From JAGPUQ01 sp036961295 (GTDB lineage: Bacteria; Pseudomonadota; Gammaproteobacteria; Pseudomonadales; Porticoccaceae): a DNA stretch of 64,000 nucleotides. The position numbers were made by a program, and so were the translations under genes. Of this stretch, positions 9,344-17,773 are shown in pieces (position 1 is the stretch's first letter; each line of letters starts with the position of its first letter). Location of the stretch: contig JBALVX010000001.1 of NCBI GenBank assembly GCA_036961295.1, positions 124,001-188,000 of the forward strand. Direction: 5' to 3'. Under the pieces are notes generated by a model. That model was not told the origin of the DNA. It searched no databases and saw only the letters and a list, made by a program, of their open reading frames with translations.

Positions 9344-9379
9344 GCTACACCGGCTACACCATTTTGGTTGTCGGGTGGC
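9344..9379 (+). promoter_or_regulatory. candidate S6:S18-binding leader structure
   Basis: A stem pairs GC/CACC (9344-9351, with a two-base UA bulge) to GGUG/GC (9374-9379). Inside it an apical hairpin pairs CACC and GGU around the loop at 9361-9365. The internal CCGG (9350-9353) resembles the CCG element through which the S6:S18 complex is known to bind its own mRNA in many bacteria. The position, about 20-55 nt before the rpsF start, also fits. The pairing was worked out by hand; assignment to that leader family is inference. Confidence 0.5.
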
Positions 9380-9399
9380 TAAACCCTTGAGGAGAGACA

Positions 9400-9972
9400 A
9401 TGCGACATTACGAAATTGTGTTTTTGGTTCATCCGGACCAAAGCGAACAAGTCCCTGGTATGGTTGAGCGTTACCGCAAAACTATTGAGGCGGGCGAAGG
9501 TAAAGTTCACCGCCTGGAAGATTGGGGGCGACGTGCACTGGCCTACCCTATCCAAAAAATTCACAAAGCCCACTATATTCTGATGAATATTGAGTGCGGC
9601 CAGGAAGTGCTCGACGAGCTGCAAACGGCGTTCCGTTACAACGATGCCGTGTTGCGCAACCTTACGGTTAAGCGCGACGAAGCTCTGACCGAAGCCACCG
9701 AGATAATGAAAGAAGAGATTGCTGATAAGGCTGAGAAAGAAGCCCGTCAGCAACGCGATGAAGAGCGTGCCGCGCGCACTGCTCAGGAGCAGGCCGAGAA
9801 CGCTGCCAAAGCAGCCGCCGAAGCTGAAAAAGCAGAAGCAGATGCCGCCGCCGAACCGGAAGCAGCCGCTGAGCCAGCCCCCACAGAAGCCGCTGCGCCA
9901 GAAGCCGCAGCTCCAGAAACCACAGCTGCAGAAACCACAGCTGTAGAAACCTCAGCCGAGACGGAGAAATAA
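9400..9972 (+). CDS. rpsF: 30S ribosomal protein S6 with long acidic tail
   Basis: Residues 1 to about 100 are a normal S6 domain (start MRHYEIVFLVHPDQSEQVPG, RLEDWGRRALAYPI, VLRNLTVKRDEAL), binding 16S rRNA with S18 in the small-subunit platform. After this a roughly 85-residue tail rich in Ala, Glu and Lys extends the protein to 190 residues, against about 131 in E. coli. Its end is built of five-residue repeats of the type xE(A/T)(A/T)A. Some S6 proteins carry glutamate tails added by RimK, so an encoded acidic tail is notable. GGAG lies 6 nt before the ATG. rpsR follows after 2 bp; no priB gene lies between them. Confidence 0.97.
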   Translation: MRHYEIVFLVHPDQSEQVPGMVERYRKTIEAGEGKVHRLEDWGRRALAYPIQKIHKAHYILMNIECGQEVLDELQTAFRYNDAVLRNLTVKRDEALTEATEIMKEEIADKAEKEARQQRDEERAARTAQEQAENAAKAAAEAEKAEADAAAEPEAAAEPAPTEAAAPEAAAPETTAAETTAVETSAETEK

Positions 9973-9974
9973 TC

Positions 9975-10202
9975 ATGGCTCGTTTTAGTCGTCGCCGTAA
10001 GTTTTGCCGTTTTACCGCTGAAGGCATCAGCTACATCGATTACAAAGATCTTGAAATTCTCAAGGCCTATGTGTCCGAAACTGGAAAAATAGTACCGAGT
10101 CGTATTACCGGTACCAGCGCTCGTTACCAGCGCCAATTGGCCTCCGCGATCAAACGCGCGCGGTTTTTGGCCTTGCTGCCTTATACCGATAGCCACGAAT
10201 AA
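9975..10202 (+). CDS. rpsR: 30S ribosomal protein S18
   Basis: A 75-residue S18, the partner of S6 in the platform of the small subunit. The start MARFSRRRKFCRFTAEG and the core IDYKDLEILKAYVSETGKIV with SRITGTSARYQRQL are diagnostic. It is the same length as the E. coli protein (75) and starts 2 bp after rpsF, so it is in the same transcript. Confidence 0.98.
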   Translation: MARFSRRRKFCRFTAEGISYIDYKDLEILKAYVSETGKIVPSRITGTSARYQRQLASAIKRARFLALLPYTDSHE

Positions 10203-10244
10203 GCACTCCCGGGTTACGGGCCCTGCTTAACCGAGTTTAGACGC

Positions 10245-11192
10245 ATGCACGCTCTGGCACAGTTTATTATGAGCAGTCGGATGCGCGCGTTGCTGGTGGC
10301 TTTTGTCGGCAACCTGCTACCCTTGTTGAGTCCGGCAACCGTGGCTTTGGTCGCCATGCGAAAAGGCACCAACGAAGGCGCATTGGTGTTGCTTTTTTCG
10401 GTGTTGTCGCTGGTCTTGATGTCGTATGTCAGCGAGCTCAACCTTTTAATGGTGTGGGCGTCGGTGGCCTCGGTCGTCGTGGTATTACTTGGAGCGTTGC
10501 TGCTTAAAGCAACAGCATCCTGGCAGTCCACCTTGTTGATGATTGTTTTGCTCAGTGCGGGATCGGTTGCTGTAATGGATGTGGCCATGGCTGAAGCAAT
10601 GGCTAAAAACGTTGCGCAGCTACGAGTTAATTTGCTGGAAATGTTGGGGCAAATGAACGCGCCAGCGTTGAATGAGGCGAGTCAGCTCGAGCTCAACCAG
10701 ACCGGGAAAAGCCCGGTAGAACAAGGCCAGGCCGGAAACAGTAAACCGATGGCCCTCGAGCTGGGCGATCAGTTTATTTTTGGCCTGCTGGCATGGGTTG
10801 TTGCCATTAGTTCGATAGCGAGTTTGGTCTTGGGTCGTTGGTGGCAGTCGCTACTGTATAACCCCGGTGGTTTTGCCGAAGAGTTTCGGGCTTTAAGGAT
10901 TCAACCGCCGCTAGCGTTAGCATCGCTGGCTGGAATGACAGGGTGTTACCTGTTCTCTGCTGACTACGTCGCCTGGGGCAATTTATTGGGCTTGCCGCTG
11001 TTGGTTGCTGGCCTGGCACTGGTTCATCATCTGGTGGCGTCAGCTAAAAAGGGCGCACATTGGCTGGCAATATTTTATATTTGCCTGGTGCTGATGTTAG
11101 GGCCACTGAGTATGTTGCTACTTGGCCTGGGCCTGGTTGATAGCGTGCTTGATTTACGTTCGCGTTGGGCCAGGCGTTCCGGCGATATTTGA
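10245..11192 (+). CDS. polytopic membrane protein, YybS/DUF2232-like
   Basis: A 315-residue, very hydrophobic protein with about eight predicted membrane segments: four at about 10-115, a hydrophilic loop at about 120-165 and four at about 168-305. The end GLGLVDSVLDLRSRWARR resembles the end of YybS/DUF2232 proteins, which in many bacteria sit just before rplI, as here. Function is unknown. The in-operon position between rpsR and rplI is conserved in pseudomonads. The ATG at 10245 lacks a strong ribosome-binding site, so a slightly later Met is possible. Confidence 0.75.
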   Translation: MHALAQFIMSSRMRALLVAFVGNLLPLLSPATVALVAMRKGTNEGALVLLFSVLSLVLMSYVSELNLLMVWASVASVVVVLLGALLLKATASWQSTLLMIVLLSAGSVAVMDVAMAEAMAKNVAQLRVNLLEMLGQMNAPALNEASQLELNQTGKSPVEQGQAGNSKPMALELGDQFIFGLLAWVVAISSIASLVLGRWWQSLLYNPGGFAEEFRALRIQPPLALASLAGMTGCYLFSADYVAWGNLLGLPLLVAGLALVHHLVASAKKGAHWLAIFYICLVLMLGPLSMLLLGLGLVDSVLDLRSRWARRSGDI

Positions 11193-11269
11193 AAGTTAAT
11201 GCAGTACATAACGACACAGCATTCGCGCGATAGCGGATTTGCGTAACAGATTAAAGTGAGGATAGAAAA

Positions 11270-11719
11270 ATGGAAGTAATTTTACTGGAAAAAGCTGGAA
11301 AACTCGGCGATATTGGCGATAAAGTGTCGGTAAAAGCCGGTTACGGGCGCAATTACCTGGTTCCTCAAGGGAAGGCCGTGTTTGCCACCCGCGAAAATCT
11401 GGAAGCGTTTGAGTCGCGACGTGCTGAGCTAGAGAAGGCAGCTGCCGAAAAACTCGCTAAAGCGCAAAAGTTAGCGGCTAAAATCATCGAAGTGGCGTCT
11501 ATTACCATTACTTCGGTTGCAGGCGAAGAAGGCCGGTTATTTGGTTCTATTGGCCCTCGCGACGTGGCCGAAGCCTTGAACACTGCGGGTGTTGAGGTGT
11601 CCAAGTCAGACGTTAAGATGCCAGAGGGCGCGATCCGTGAAGTGGGTGAGTTCGACATCGATATTCAGCTGCACTCAGATCTCACGCAAGCGATCCAGGT
11701 CATCGTTCTTGCCGAATAG
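11270..11719 (+). CDS. rplI: 50S ribosomal protein L9
   Basis: A 149-residue L9 (same length as E. coli). The N-terminal domain begins MEVILLEKAGKLGDIGDKV and contains VKAGYGRNYLVPQGKA, the rRNA-binding signature. A long Ala/Lys/Glu helix (about 45-75) links to the C-terminal domain (SITITSVAGEEGRLFGSIG). AGTGAGG lies before the ATG. It is transcribed in the same direction as rpsF, rpsR and dnaB. Confidence 0.98.
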   Translation: MEVILLEKAGKLGDIGDKVSVKAGYGRNYLVPQGKAVFATRENLEAFESRRAELEKAAAEKLAKAQKLAAKIIEVASITITSVAGEEGRLFGSIGPRDVAEALNTAGVEVSKSDVKMPEGAIREVGEFDIDIQLHSDLTQAIQVIVLAE

Positions 11720-11730
11720 CGGTTGCTAAA

Positions 11731-11754
11731 CAGCCCTTGCCGAATCAAGGGCTG
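11731..11754 (+). terminator. perfect 9-bp hairpin after rplI, no U-tract
   Basis: CAGCCCTTG (11731-11739) pairs perfectly with CAAGGGCTG (11746-11754) around a six-base loop, 12 bp after the rplI stop. No T-run follows, so it may protect or process the mRNA 3' end rather than terminate on its own. Confidence 0.5.
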
Positions 11755-11783
11755 AGCGACGGTGGCTTCAGTCTCCATCAAGC

Positions 11784-11880
11784 CAGCTATTCAGGGCCAG
11801 TTATATCAGGGTCAGCTATCATCAGGAACTATCCAGAATCAACTGTTCAGGATAAACCGTTCAGGATCAACAAGGATTCC
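11784..11880. repeat. degenerate 12-15 bp tandem array, about 7 units, before dnaB
   Basis: The stretch divides into units of 14, 15, 15, 12, 14, 14 and 13 bp, most containing TCAGG preceded by CAxCTxT-like sequence. It fills most of the rplI-dnaB gap. Confidence 0.7.
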
Positions 11881-11892
11881 GAGCTTTGTTTT

Positions 11893-11908
11893 ATACTCCC
11901 CGGAGTAT
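11893..11908. promoter_or_regulatory. palindrome upstream of dnaB
   Basis: ATACTCC (11893-11899) and GGAGTAT (11902-11908) form a perfect inverted repeat with a two-base centre, about 40 bp before the dnaB start. A two-base centre is too short for an RNA hairpin loop, so an operator-like DNA site is the likelier reading. The bound factor is unknown. Confidence 0.35.
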
Positions 11909-11947
11909 GTATTACAACGCTAGGAATTCTTAGCCGGATCTAACACT

Positions 11948-13375
11948 ATGGCGCAATCGCTATCCGAGTCCATTCACAGTCCTGAGCTTCCCCATTCGCT
12001 GGAAGCTGAGCAGGCTGTACTCGGCGGTTTAATGCTGGTTAACGACGTCTTTGACGACATCGCCAACATTATCTCCGAAGCCGATTTCTTTCAGCGCGAT
12101 CACCGTATTATTTTTTCTACAATGATGGAGCTAGCCGCTAACGATCAGCCGCTAGACGCCCTGACGCTGTCCGAAACCCTTAAAAATACCGATCAACTAG
12201 TGCAAACCGGTGGGGATTCCTACCTGGTTGAACTGGTCAATAATACCTCCAGTGCGGCCAATATTCGTGCCTACGCGCAAATTGTGTTGGAGCGTTCGGT
12301 GATCCGCCAGTTAATTGGTGCGGCCACCGATATCGTTCAGAAGGGCTACAACCCGCTGGGTTGGGATAGCAGTAAATTACTGGCCGAGGCCGAGCGGCGT
12401 TTGTTGGAGGTGATGGAAAACCGACCGAAATCCGGTGGTTTTCGCCATGTTACCGACTTGCTCCGGGAAGTCATTGCACGTATTGATGTGTTGTTTGAAA
12501 GCGATTCGGGAATTACCGGGCTAAGCACCAGCTTTACTGAGCTTGACGATATGACTTCCGGTTGGCAGCAATCCGACCTGGTCATTGTCGCTGGCCGACC
12601 TTCCATGGGTAAAACTGCCTTTGCACTGAATATGGCCGAGCACGCAATGTTGACGCAGGATCGCCCGGTGCTGGTGTTCAGTATGGAAATGCCAGCCAGC
12701 CAGTTGGTGATGCGGATGCTGTCTTCCATTGGTAAAATTGACCAGACCGCGCTGCGGAGTGGTGATCTCCATCCCGATGACTTTTCACGGCTTGCGACAG
12801 CGGCGGCTCGCCTCAAAGACCAACCGCTGTATATCGACGATACCCCAGGCATTAACCCCATGGAGTTGCGCAACCGCATGCGCAAACAGGTTAAGGAGTT
12901 TCGGGACCAGCTTAAGAGAGGCAAGCCTGATTTGACGCCTGACCAGTTGGACGACCAATCCCGTCCGGCGATGGTGATGGTGGATTACCTGCAATTGATG
13001 TCGGGTAGCACACAGTCGGAAGGCCGGGTTCAGGAAATCTCACAAATTTCGCGGGAGCTGAAAACCATCGCTCGCGAATTTTCCTGTCCGGTGATTGCGC
13101 TATCGCAGTTAAGTCGAAATGTAGAGCAGCGCCCCAACAAGCGCCCGATTAATTCCGACTTACGGGAATCTGGTGCCATTGAGCAAGATGCCGACGTGAT
13201 CGTGTTTATTTACCGCGACGAGGTCTATAACGAAGAATCGCCGGACAAGGGCATGGCCGAAATTATTATCGGTAAGCAGCGTAACGGTCCTATTGGTACC
13301 GCGCGCCTGGCCTTCCTGGGTAAGTACACCCGCTTTGAAAACCTGGCTCGGGACTACTTCTCTGGTGATGAGTAG
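11948..13375 (+). CDS. dnaB: replicative DNA helicase DnaB
   Basis: Hexameric replicative helicase of 475 residues (E. coli 471). The N-terminal domain (about 15-120) includes LPHSLEAEQAVLGGLML, the standard start of the family. The RecA-like domain has Walker A GRPSMGKT (about 217-224), FSMEMP and the Walker B-like VMVDYLQLM. The C-terminal DLRESGAIEQDADVI and the arginine-finger region are intact. No intein interrupts the Walker A or later blocks. The stop codon lies inside the first unit of a 16-bp tandem repeat. Confidence 0.98.
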   Translation: MAQSLSESIHSPELPHSLEAEQAVLGGLMLVNDVFDDIANIISEADFFQRDHRIIFSTMMELAANDQPLDALTLSETLKNTDQLVQTGGDSYLVELVNNTSSAANIRAYAQIVLERSVIRQLIGAATDIVQKGYNPLGWDSSKLLAEAERRLLEVMENRPKSGGFRHVTDLLREVIARIDVLFESDSGITGLSTSFTELDDMTSGWQQSDLVIVAGRPSMGKTAFALNMAEHAMLTQDRPVLVFSMEMPASQLVMRMLSSIGKIDQTALRSGDLHPDDFSRLATAAARLKDQPLYIDDTPGINPMELRNRMRKQVKEFRDQLKRGKPDLTPDQLDDQSRPAMVMVDYLQLMSGSTQSEGRVQEISQISRELKTIAREFSCPVIALSQLSRNVEQRPNKRPINSDLRESGAIEQDADVIVFIYRDEVYNEESPDKGMAEIIIGKQRNGPIGTARLAFLGKYTRFENLARDYFSGDE

Positions 13376-13408
13376 CTCTGGCGATGAATAGCTGGGGCGA
13401 TAAGCAGC
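13361..13408. repeat. 16-bp tandem repeat, 3 copies, over the dnaB stop
   Basis: Units at 13361-13376, 13377-13392 and 13393-13408 share GGxGAT(G/A)AxxAGC. The dnaB stop TAG (13373-13375) is in unit 1. Confidence 0.85.
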
Positions 13409-13536
13409 TCAGCTTATAAACCAGCCGAGCACGCAGTGTTAACGGTTTGAGGAACGAAAATTTGTCCACACGAAATGAGAGTGTCGTTGAGTTTGACGGC
13501 TCGCAAAAAACCGGTGCGGCGACCGAGTCGCATTCG

Positions 13537-14403
13537 ATGCAGGTGTATCACACGGTAGCTGCTTTGCGTGATTGCCTCAATGTCGAGCGTGCGCGAGGCC
13601 GCAGCGTTGCCTTTGTGCCGACTATGGGCAACCTCCACGAAGGGCATCTTCAGCTAGTGCGTTTGGCCCGGCAGCACTGTGATGTGGTAGTGGTGAGTAT
13701 TTTTGTTAATCCGCTGCAGTTTGGCCTTAACGAAGATTGGGAGCAGTATCCGCGCACCACTGAGGACGACATTAAAAAGCTGGAAGCCGAGGCCTGCGAT
13801 TACCTGTTTCATCCCGACGAAAAAGAGATTTATCCCAACGGTATGGCCGATCAGGCTCGGGTTGTGGTACCGACAATGACTGATATACACTGCGGCGCGA
13901 GTCGCCCCGGGCACTTTGAAGGGGTCACCACCGTGGTGACCAAGCTGTTTAATATTGTCCAGCCCGACAAAGCGATTTTTGGCATTAAGGACTTTCAGCA
14001 GTTGGCGGTTATCCGGAGAATGGTCGAAGATTTATGTGTTCCGGTAGATATTATCGGGGCGGAGATTGCCCGCGATTACGATGGTCTGGCGTTGAGTTCG
14101 CGCAATAGTTTTTTAGCGCCGGATGAGCGCCTCAAAGTAAACCACTTGTACGAAATACTATGCTGGTGCCGTGATCAGATTTCGGGTCAAAATGGCGAGG
14201 CTGGGCGACGGGATTTTGCTGCGATAGAAGCGTCCGCCACGGAACAAATAGCCGAGCTGGGTTTTCGAAGCGACTATCTTAGTGTTTGTAATGCTAAGAC
14301 TTTGGAGCCAGCCGCGCACGACGATAAGGACATCGTAATACTGGGGGCCATGTACACATCTGGTGCCCGTTTAATCGACAACGTCACCCTGACACTTAAG
14401 TAG
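13537..14403 (+). CDS. panC: pantothenate synthetase
   Basis: Joins pantoate and beta-alanine with ATP to make pantothenate. The adenylation signature VPTMGNLHEGHLQLV holds the HxGH-type residues, followed by SIFVNPLQFG, YPRT, GASRPGHFEGV, FGIKDFQQLAVI and LALSSRNSFL. I chose ATG 13537 because homologues begin directly at the MQVYHTVAALR-like strand, giving 288 residues. A TTG at 13462 has a better ribosome-binding site (GAGGA, 8 nt) and would add 25 residues; the frame is open from a TTG at 13447. panD follows 14 bp later, so the pair probably forms an operon. Confidence 0.93.
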   Translation: MQVYHTVAALRDCLNVERARGRSVAFVPTMGNLHEGHLQLVRLARQHCDVVVVSIFVNPLQFGLNEDWEQYPRTTEDDIKKLEAEACDYLFHPDEKEIYPNGMADQARVVVPTMTDIHCGASRPGHFEGVTTVVTKLFNIVQPDKAIFGIKDFQQLAVIRRMVEDLCVPVDIIGAEIARDYDGLALSSRNSFLAPDERLKVNHLYEILCWCRDQISGQNGEAGRRDFAAIEASATEQIAELGFRSDYLSVCNAKTLEPAAHDDKDIVILGAMYTSGARLIDNVTLTLK

Positions 14404-14417
14404 GAGGAGGGTAAACC

Positions 14418-14801
14418 ATGTTGAGCACGATGCTGAAAGCGAAATTGCATATGGCCGCCGTTACCCAGGCAGAGCTTTGGTACGATGGTTCCTGTGCTAT
14501 CGACAGCGATCTATTGAAGCTTGCGGGTTTGCGTGAGTTTGAGCAAATTGACATATTAAATGTGAATAATGGTGAGCGCTTTACCACCTACATCATTAAG
14601 GCCGAAGCGGGTTCCGGTACTATTTCGATGAACGGTGCGGCGGCACGTAAAGTGCAAGTGGGTGACCGCGTTATTATTGCGGCCTACGCGCAGTTTACCG
14701 ATGAAGAATTGGCTCGCCACGATCCCAAGTTGGTGTATTTGAACGACGACAACAGCGTCGAACGCACTACTAATACGATTCCGGTACAAGTCGTTTGCTG
14801 A
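14418..14801 (+). CDS. panD: aspartate 1-decarboxylase
   Basis: Pyruvoyl-dependent decarboxylase that makes beta-alanine from aspartate for PanC. The self-cleavage site is WYDGSCAID (Gly-Ser bond at about residues 24-25), and the tetramer core segment GAAARKVQVGDRVIIAAYAQ is intact. The length of 127 matches E. coli (126). GGAGGAGGG precedes the ATG by a few bases. panC-panD adjacency means pantothenate synthesis from aspartate is at least partly encoded here; panB is not in the window. Confidence 0.97.
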   Translation: MLSTMLKAKLHMAAVTQAELWYDGSCAIDSDLLKLAGLREFEQIDILNVNNGERFTTYIIKAEAGSGTISMNGAAARKVQVGDRVIIAAYAQFTDEELARHDPKLVYLNDDNSVERTTNTIPVQVVC

Positions 14802-14966
14802 TTCCCCCGCCGTCTTCCTGACGCGGTTCAATAATAAACATCATTTAACAACGACCTTTAGCACCTGATAGCCACTTTGTTGGCTTTCGGCGCGGGGTCG
14901 GTTGTGCCAAAATGGCTGCCGCGAAAATTATTAAAAATGCCATTAGATTTCTTACACGGGGGAGTT

Positions 14967-16904
14967 ATGTCCGAGGTTTCAGTGCATAAAGTACCAGCAG
15001 TTTGGGCAGAGCAGGCGCATATTGACAAGGCGCGCTACGATGACATGTACCAGCGTTCAGTAGCCGAGCCGGATGCGTTTTGGGCTGAGCAAGCCACCGA
15101 GTTTTTGCAGTGGGATAAACCCTGGTCTACGGTGTGCGATTACGATCTGCGCGAGGGCCGTGCCGCCTGGTTTGATGGCGGTGAGTTAAATGCCTCGGTC
15201 AATTGCGTCGATCGCCACCTGGATAAGCGCGCTGACCAAGCCGCGATTATCTGGGAGGGGGATGATCCTTCCGTCGATAAAACCATTACTTATCGTGAAT
15301 TGTACGAAGAGGTTTGCCGGCTCGCTAATGTCTTGAAGACACGAGGCGTGAAGAAGGGTGACCGGGTGTGTATTTATATGCCGATGGTGCCCGAGGCTGC
15401 CTACGCCATGTTGGCTTGCGCGCGAATTGGTGCGGTGCACTCGGTGGTGTTCGGCGGTTTTTCTCCCGAGGCACTGAAAGATCGCATCCTCGACTCCGAC
15501 TGTCAGGTAGTGATTACCGCCGACGAAGGTTTGCGTGGCGGCCGCGCCGTGCCGCTTAAAGATAATGCCGATAAAGCCTTAGCGCAATGTCCCAAGGTGC
15601 ATACCTGTTTGGTGCTGCAACGCACGGGTGGCAATGTGCAATGGACCGATAAGCGCGATGTTTGGTATCACCAGGCGGTAGCAGCAGAGGCCGCCGAGTG
15701 CCCTGCCGAAACAATGGCAGCGGAAGACCCCTTATTTATTTTGTATACCTCCGGTTCCACTGGCAAACCTAAGGGCGTATTGCATACCACGGGCGGCTAT
15801 TTGTTACAGGCCGCCATGACCCACAAATATACCTTTGATTATCACGACGGCGATATTTTTTGGTGTACCGCCGATGTCGGCTGGGTGACCGGGCACAGTT
15901 ACATTGTTTATGGCCCGCTGTGTAATGGTGCCGTGACCTTAATGTTCGAAGGTGTGCCGACGTATCCCGATGCCTCTCGCTTTTGGCAGGTGATCGACAA
16001 ACATCAGGTCAACCAGTTTTATACGGCGCCCACCGCCTTGCGCGCGCTGATGGGGGCCGGTGATCAGTTTGTCAGTTCATCTTCCCGCAGCAGTCTCAAA
16101 TTGTTGGGCACGGTCGGTGAACCGATTAACCCCGAGGCCTGGGAGTGGTACTACCGGGTGGTGGGTGAGTCTCGTTGTCCCATTGTTGATACCTGGTGGC
16201 AAACGGAAACCGGCGGCCATATGTTGACGCCATTGCCGGGTGCGATTGATCTCAAGCCGGGTTCGGCCACCGTGCCATTTTTTGGTGTGCAGCCGGTGTT
16301 ACTCGATGCCGAAGGCAATGAAATTGACGGTGCCGGTGAAGGCAACCTGGCGATTAAAGCGTCCTGGCCGGGGCAAATCCGTTCGATATTTGGCGATCAT
16401 CAACGCATGATCGATACCTATTTTACGGCCTATCCCGGTTATTATTTTACCGGTGATGGCGCGCGCCGCGACGCCGACGGTTACTACTGGATTACCGGTC
16501 GAGTGGACGATGTGATGAATGTCTCCGGTCATCGCATGGGTACCGCTGAAGTCGAAAGTGCGCTGGTATTGCACCCCAAAGTCGCCGAGGCTGCGGTAGT
16601 GGGTTATCCCCATGATATTAAAGGGCAGGGCATTTATGCCTACGTCACGCTAATGAGTGGCGATCAGCCTTCAGAAGAATTGCGTAAAGAATTACTGGCG
16701 ATGTGCGTGCAGGAGATTGGTCCCATCGCTAAGCCGGATGTGATTCAGTGGGCGCCGGGCCTACCCAAAACCCGTTCCGGAAAAATTATGCGGCGAATAT
16801 TGCGCAAAGTGGCGGCCAACGAGTTGGATAATTTGGGCGACACCTCTACCCTGGCAGACCCTTCGGTGGTCGATGAATTGATTGAGAACAGGCATAATAA
16901 ATAA
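14967..16904 (+). CDS. acs: acetyl-CoA synthetase
   Basis: AMP-forming acetate:CoA ligase of 645 residues, making acetyl-CoA from acetate. The P-loop-like YTSGSTGKPKGV, the acyl-pocket region WWQTETGGHM and the hinge ITGRVDDVMNVSGHR are intact. The C-terminal KTRSGKIMRR contains the lysine that is acetylated in regulated homologues. The frame is open to 14877, and ATGs exist at 14937 and 14967; the latter is preceded by GGGGGAG and gives the usual family length. It appears to be transcribed alone. Confidence 0.96.
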   Translation: MSEVSVHKVPAVWAEQAHIDKARYDDMYQRSVAEPDAFWAEQATEFLQWDKPWSTVCDYDLREGRAAWFDGGELNASVNCVDRHLDKRADQAAIIWEGDDPSVDKTITYRELYEEVCRLANVLKTRGVKKGDRVCIYMPMVPEAAYAMLACARIGAVHSVVFGGFSPEALKDRILDSDCQVVITADEGLRGGRAVPLKDNADKALAQCPKVHTCLVLQRTGGNVQWTDKRDVWYHQAVAAEAAECPAETMAAEDPLFILYTSGSTGKPKGVLHTTGGYLLQAAMTHKYTFDYHDGDIFWCTADVGWVTGHSYIVYGPLCNGAVTLMFEGVPTYPDASRFWQVIDKHQVNQFYTAPTALRALMGAGDQFVSSSSRSSLKLLGTVGEPINPEAWEWYYRVVGESRCPIVDTWWQTETGGHMLTPLPGAIDLKPGSATVPFFGVQPVLLDAEGNEIDGAGEGNLAIKASWPGQIRSIFGDHQRMIDTYFTAYPGYYFTGDGARRDADGYYWITGRVDDVMNVSGHRMGTAEVESALVLHPKVAEAAVVGYPHDIKGQGIYAYVTLMSGDQPSEELRKELLAMCVQEIGPIAKPDVIQWAPGLPKTRSGKIMRRILRKVAANELDNLGDTSTLADPSVVDELIENRHNK

Positions 16905-17062
16905 TAAATATTCTGGTCGTAAAGTTATGTTTTTATAAGACGCTGTTGTTTGGCGCTGTGTTTAAATAGCACTTTTAATATGATTATCTTTTCCGCTTCA
17001 AGCCTTTCGGCGTAGGTGGTGTAGGGTATCGTTAACCCTACTGTCAGTCGGTAAACTATTAT

Positions 17063-17773
17063 ATGAGCACCTTAAGTCGATATTTTTGGAAATCACTTGG
17101 GAAAAACCAGAGGGAGGCTTTGCTAGGGTTTTTGCCTGAAATTGCGCGTAGCGGGGTCGTGGATACTTTGCAGGGAAAGCCCTACCCGCGTTGCTTTATT
17201 GAAACCAGTAGTTTGTTTATCCATATTCCGAAATGTGCGGGTAGTTCTATTAGTGAAGCGCTCTATGGCGGGTATCTGCCGGGACACGTGTCGTCACTTT
17301 GGTATCAGCAAAGTTTCCCCGAGCATTATCAATCAGCTTTCAAGTTTTCAGTGATCAGAAACCCCTGGGATCGCGCCTATTCTGCCTATTCCTTTCTCAG
17401 GAATAACAGGGAGACTAAACGAGGGTCTGATTTCCATGATTATGTTGAGAAAGCTGATTCGTTCGGTGACTTCCTGGAGCAGTGGCTTACAGCCGAGACA
17501 GCGGAGAGACAGATACACTTTGTGCCGCAGTGGAAATTCATTTCTGACCGTTACGGGTGCATTAATGTCGATTATTTATGTCGACATGAAAATTTAGCGG
17601 AGAGTTTTCAATATGTGTGCGAGCGTTTGGGAATGGATGTTAATTTTTCGATGACAAATACATCGACTCGAGAAGCGAGTTACGTTGATCAGTACGATGC
17701 GAAAAGCCGCGATTTGGTAGCTCGAGTTTATGCTCGAGATATAAAGTTATTTGATTATCAATTTGGGGGATAA
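17063..17773 (+). CDS. sulfotransferase family protein
   Basis: A 236-residue cytosolic protein of the Sulfotransfer_2 type, which moves a sulfuryl group from PAPS to an acceptor, often a glycan. FIHIPKCAGSSISEALYG (about 52-69) is the 5'-phosphosulfate loop and SVIRNPWDRAYSAY (about 97-110) is the 3'-phosphate site. FVPQWKFI and CRHENL are further family segments. The acceptor is unknown. No PAPS-synthesis or glycosyltransferase gene is nearby, and it is followed by 830 bp without a gene, so it looks like an isolated acquisition. Confidence 0.85.
   Translation: MSTLSRYFWKSLGKNQREALLGFLPEIARSGVVDTLQGKPYPRCFIETSSLFIHIPKCAGSSISEALYGGYLPGHVSSLWYQQSFPEHYQSAFKFSVIRNPWDRAYSAYSFLRNNRETKRGSDFHDYVEKADSFGDFLEQWLTAETAERQIHFVPQWKFISDRYGCINVDYLCRHENLAESFQYVCERLGMDVNFSMTNTSTREASYVDQYDAKSRDLVARVYARDIKLFDYQFGG

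Larger units (their letters stand above)
9011..9399. other. intergenic region with rpsF promoter, repeat and leader
   Basis: 389 bp without a gene between the divergent RDD gene and rpsF. It holds a 13-bp degenerate triplication at 9126-9164 (units sharing GxGTCTGG or close variants), a sigma70-like promoter at 9247-9275 and a structured 5' leader ending at the rpsF ribosome-binding site (GGAG at 9391). Confidence 0.7.

Noticed and set aside
11784..11880. Array considered as a CRISPR
   Set aside because: Units are only 12-15 bp, degenerate and contiguous, with no spacers and no cas genes nearby.
11737..11943. A 68-codon frame between rplI and dnaB
   Set aside because: It is made of the degenerate repeat array and a hairpin arm and looks non-coding.
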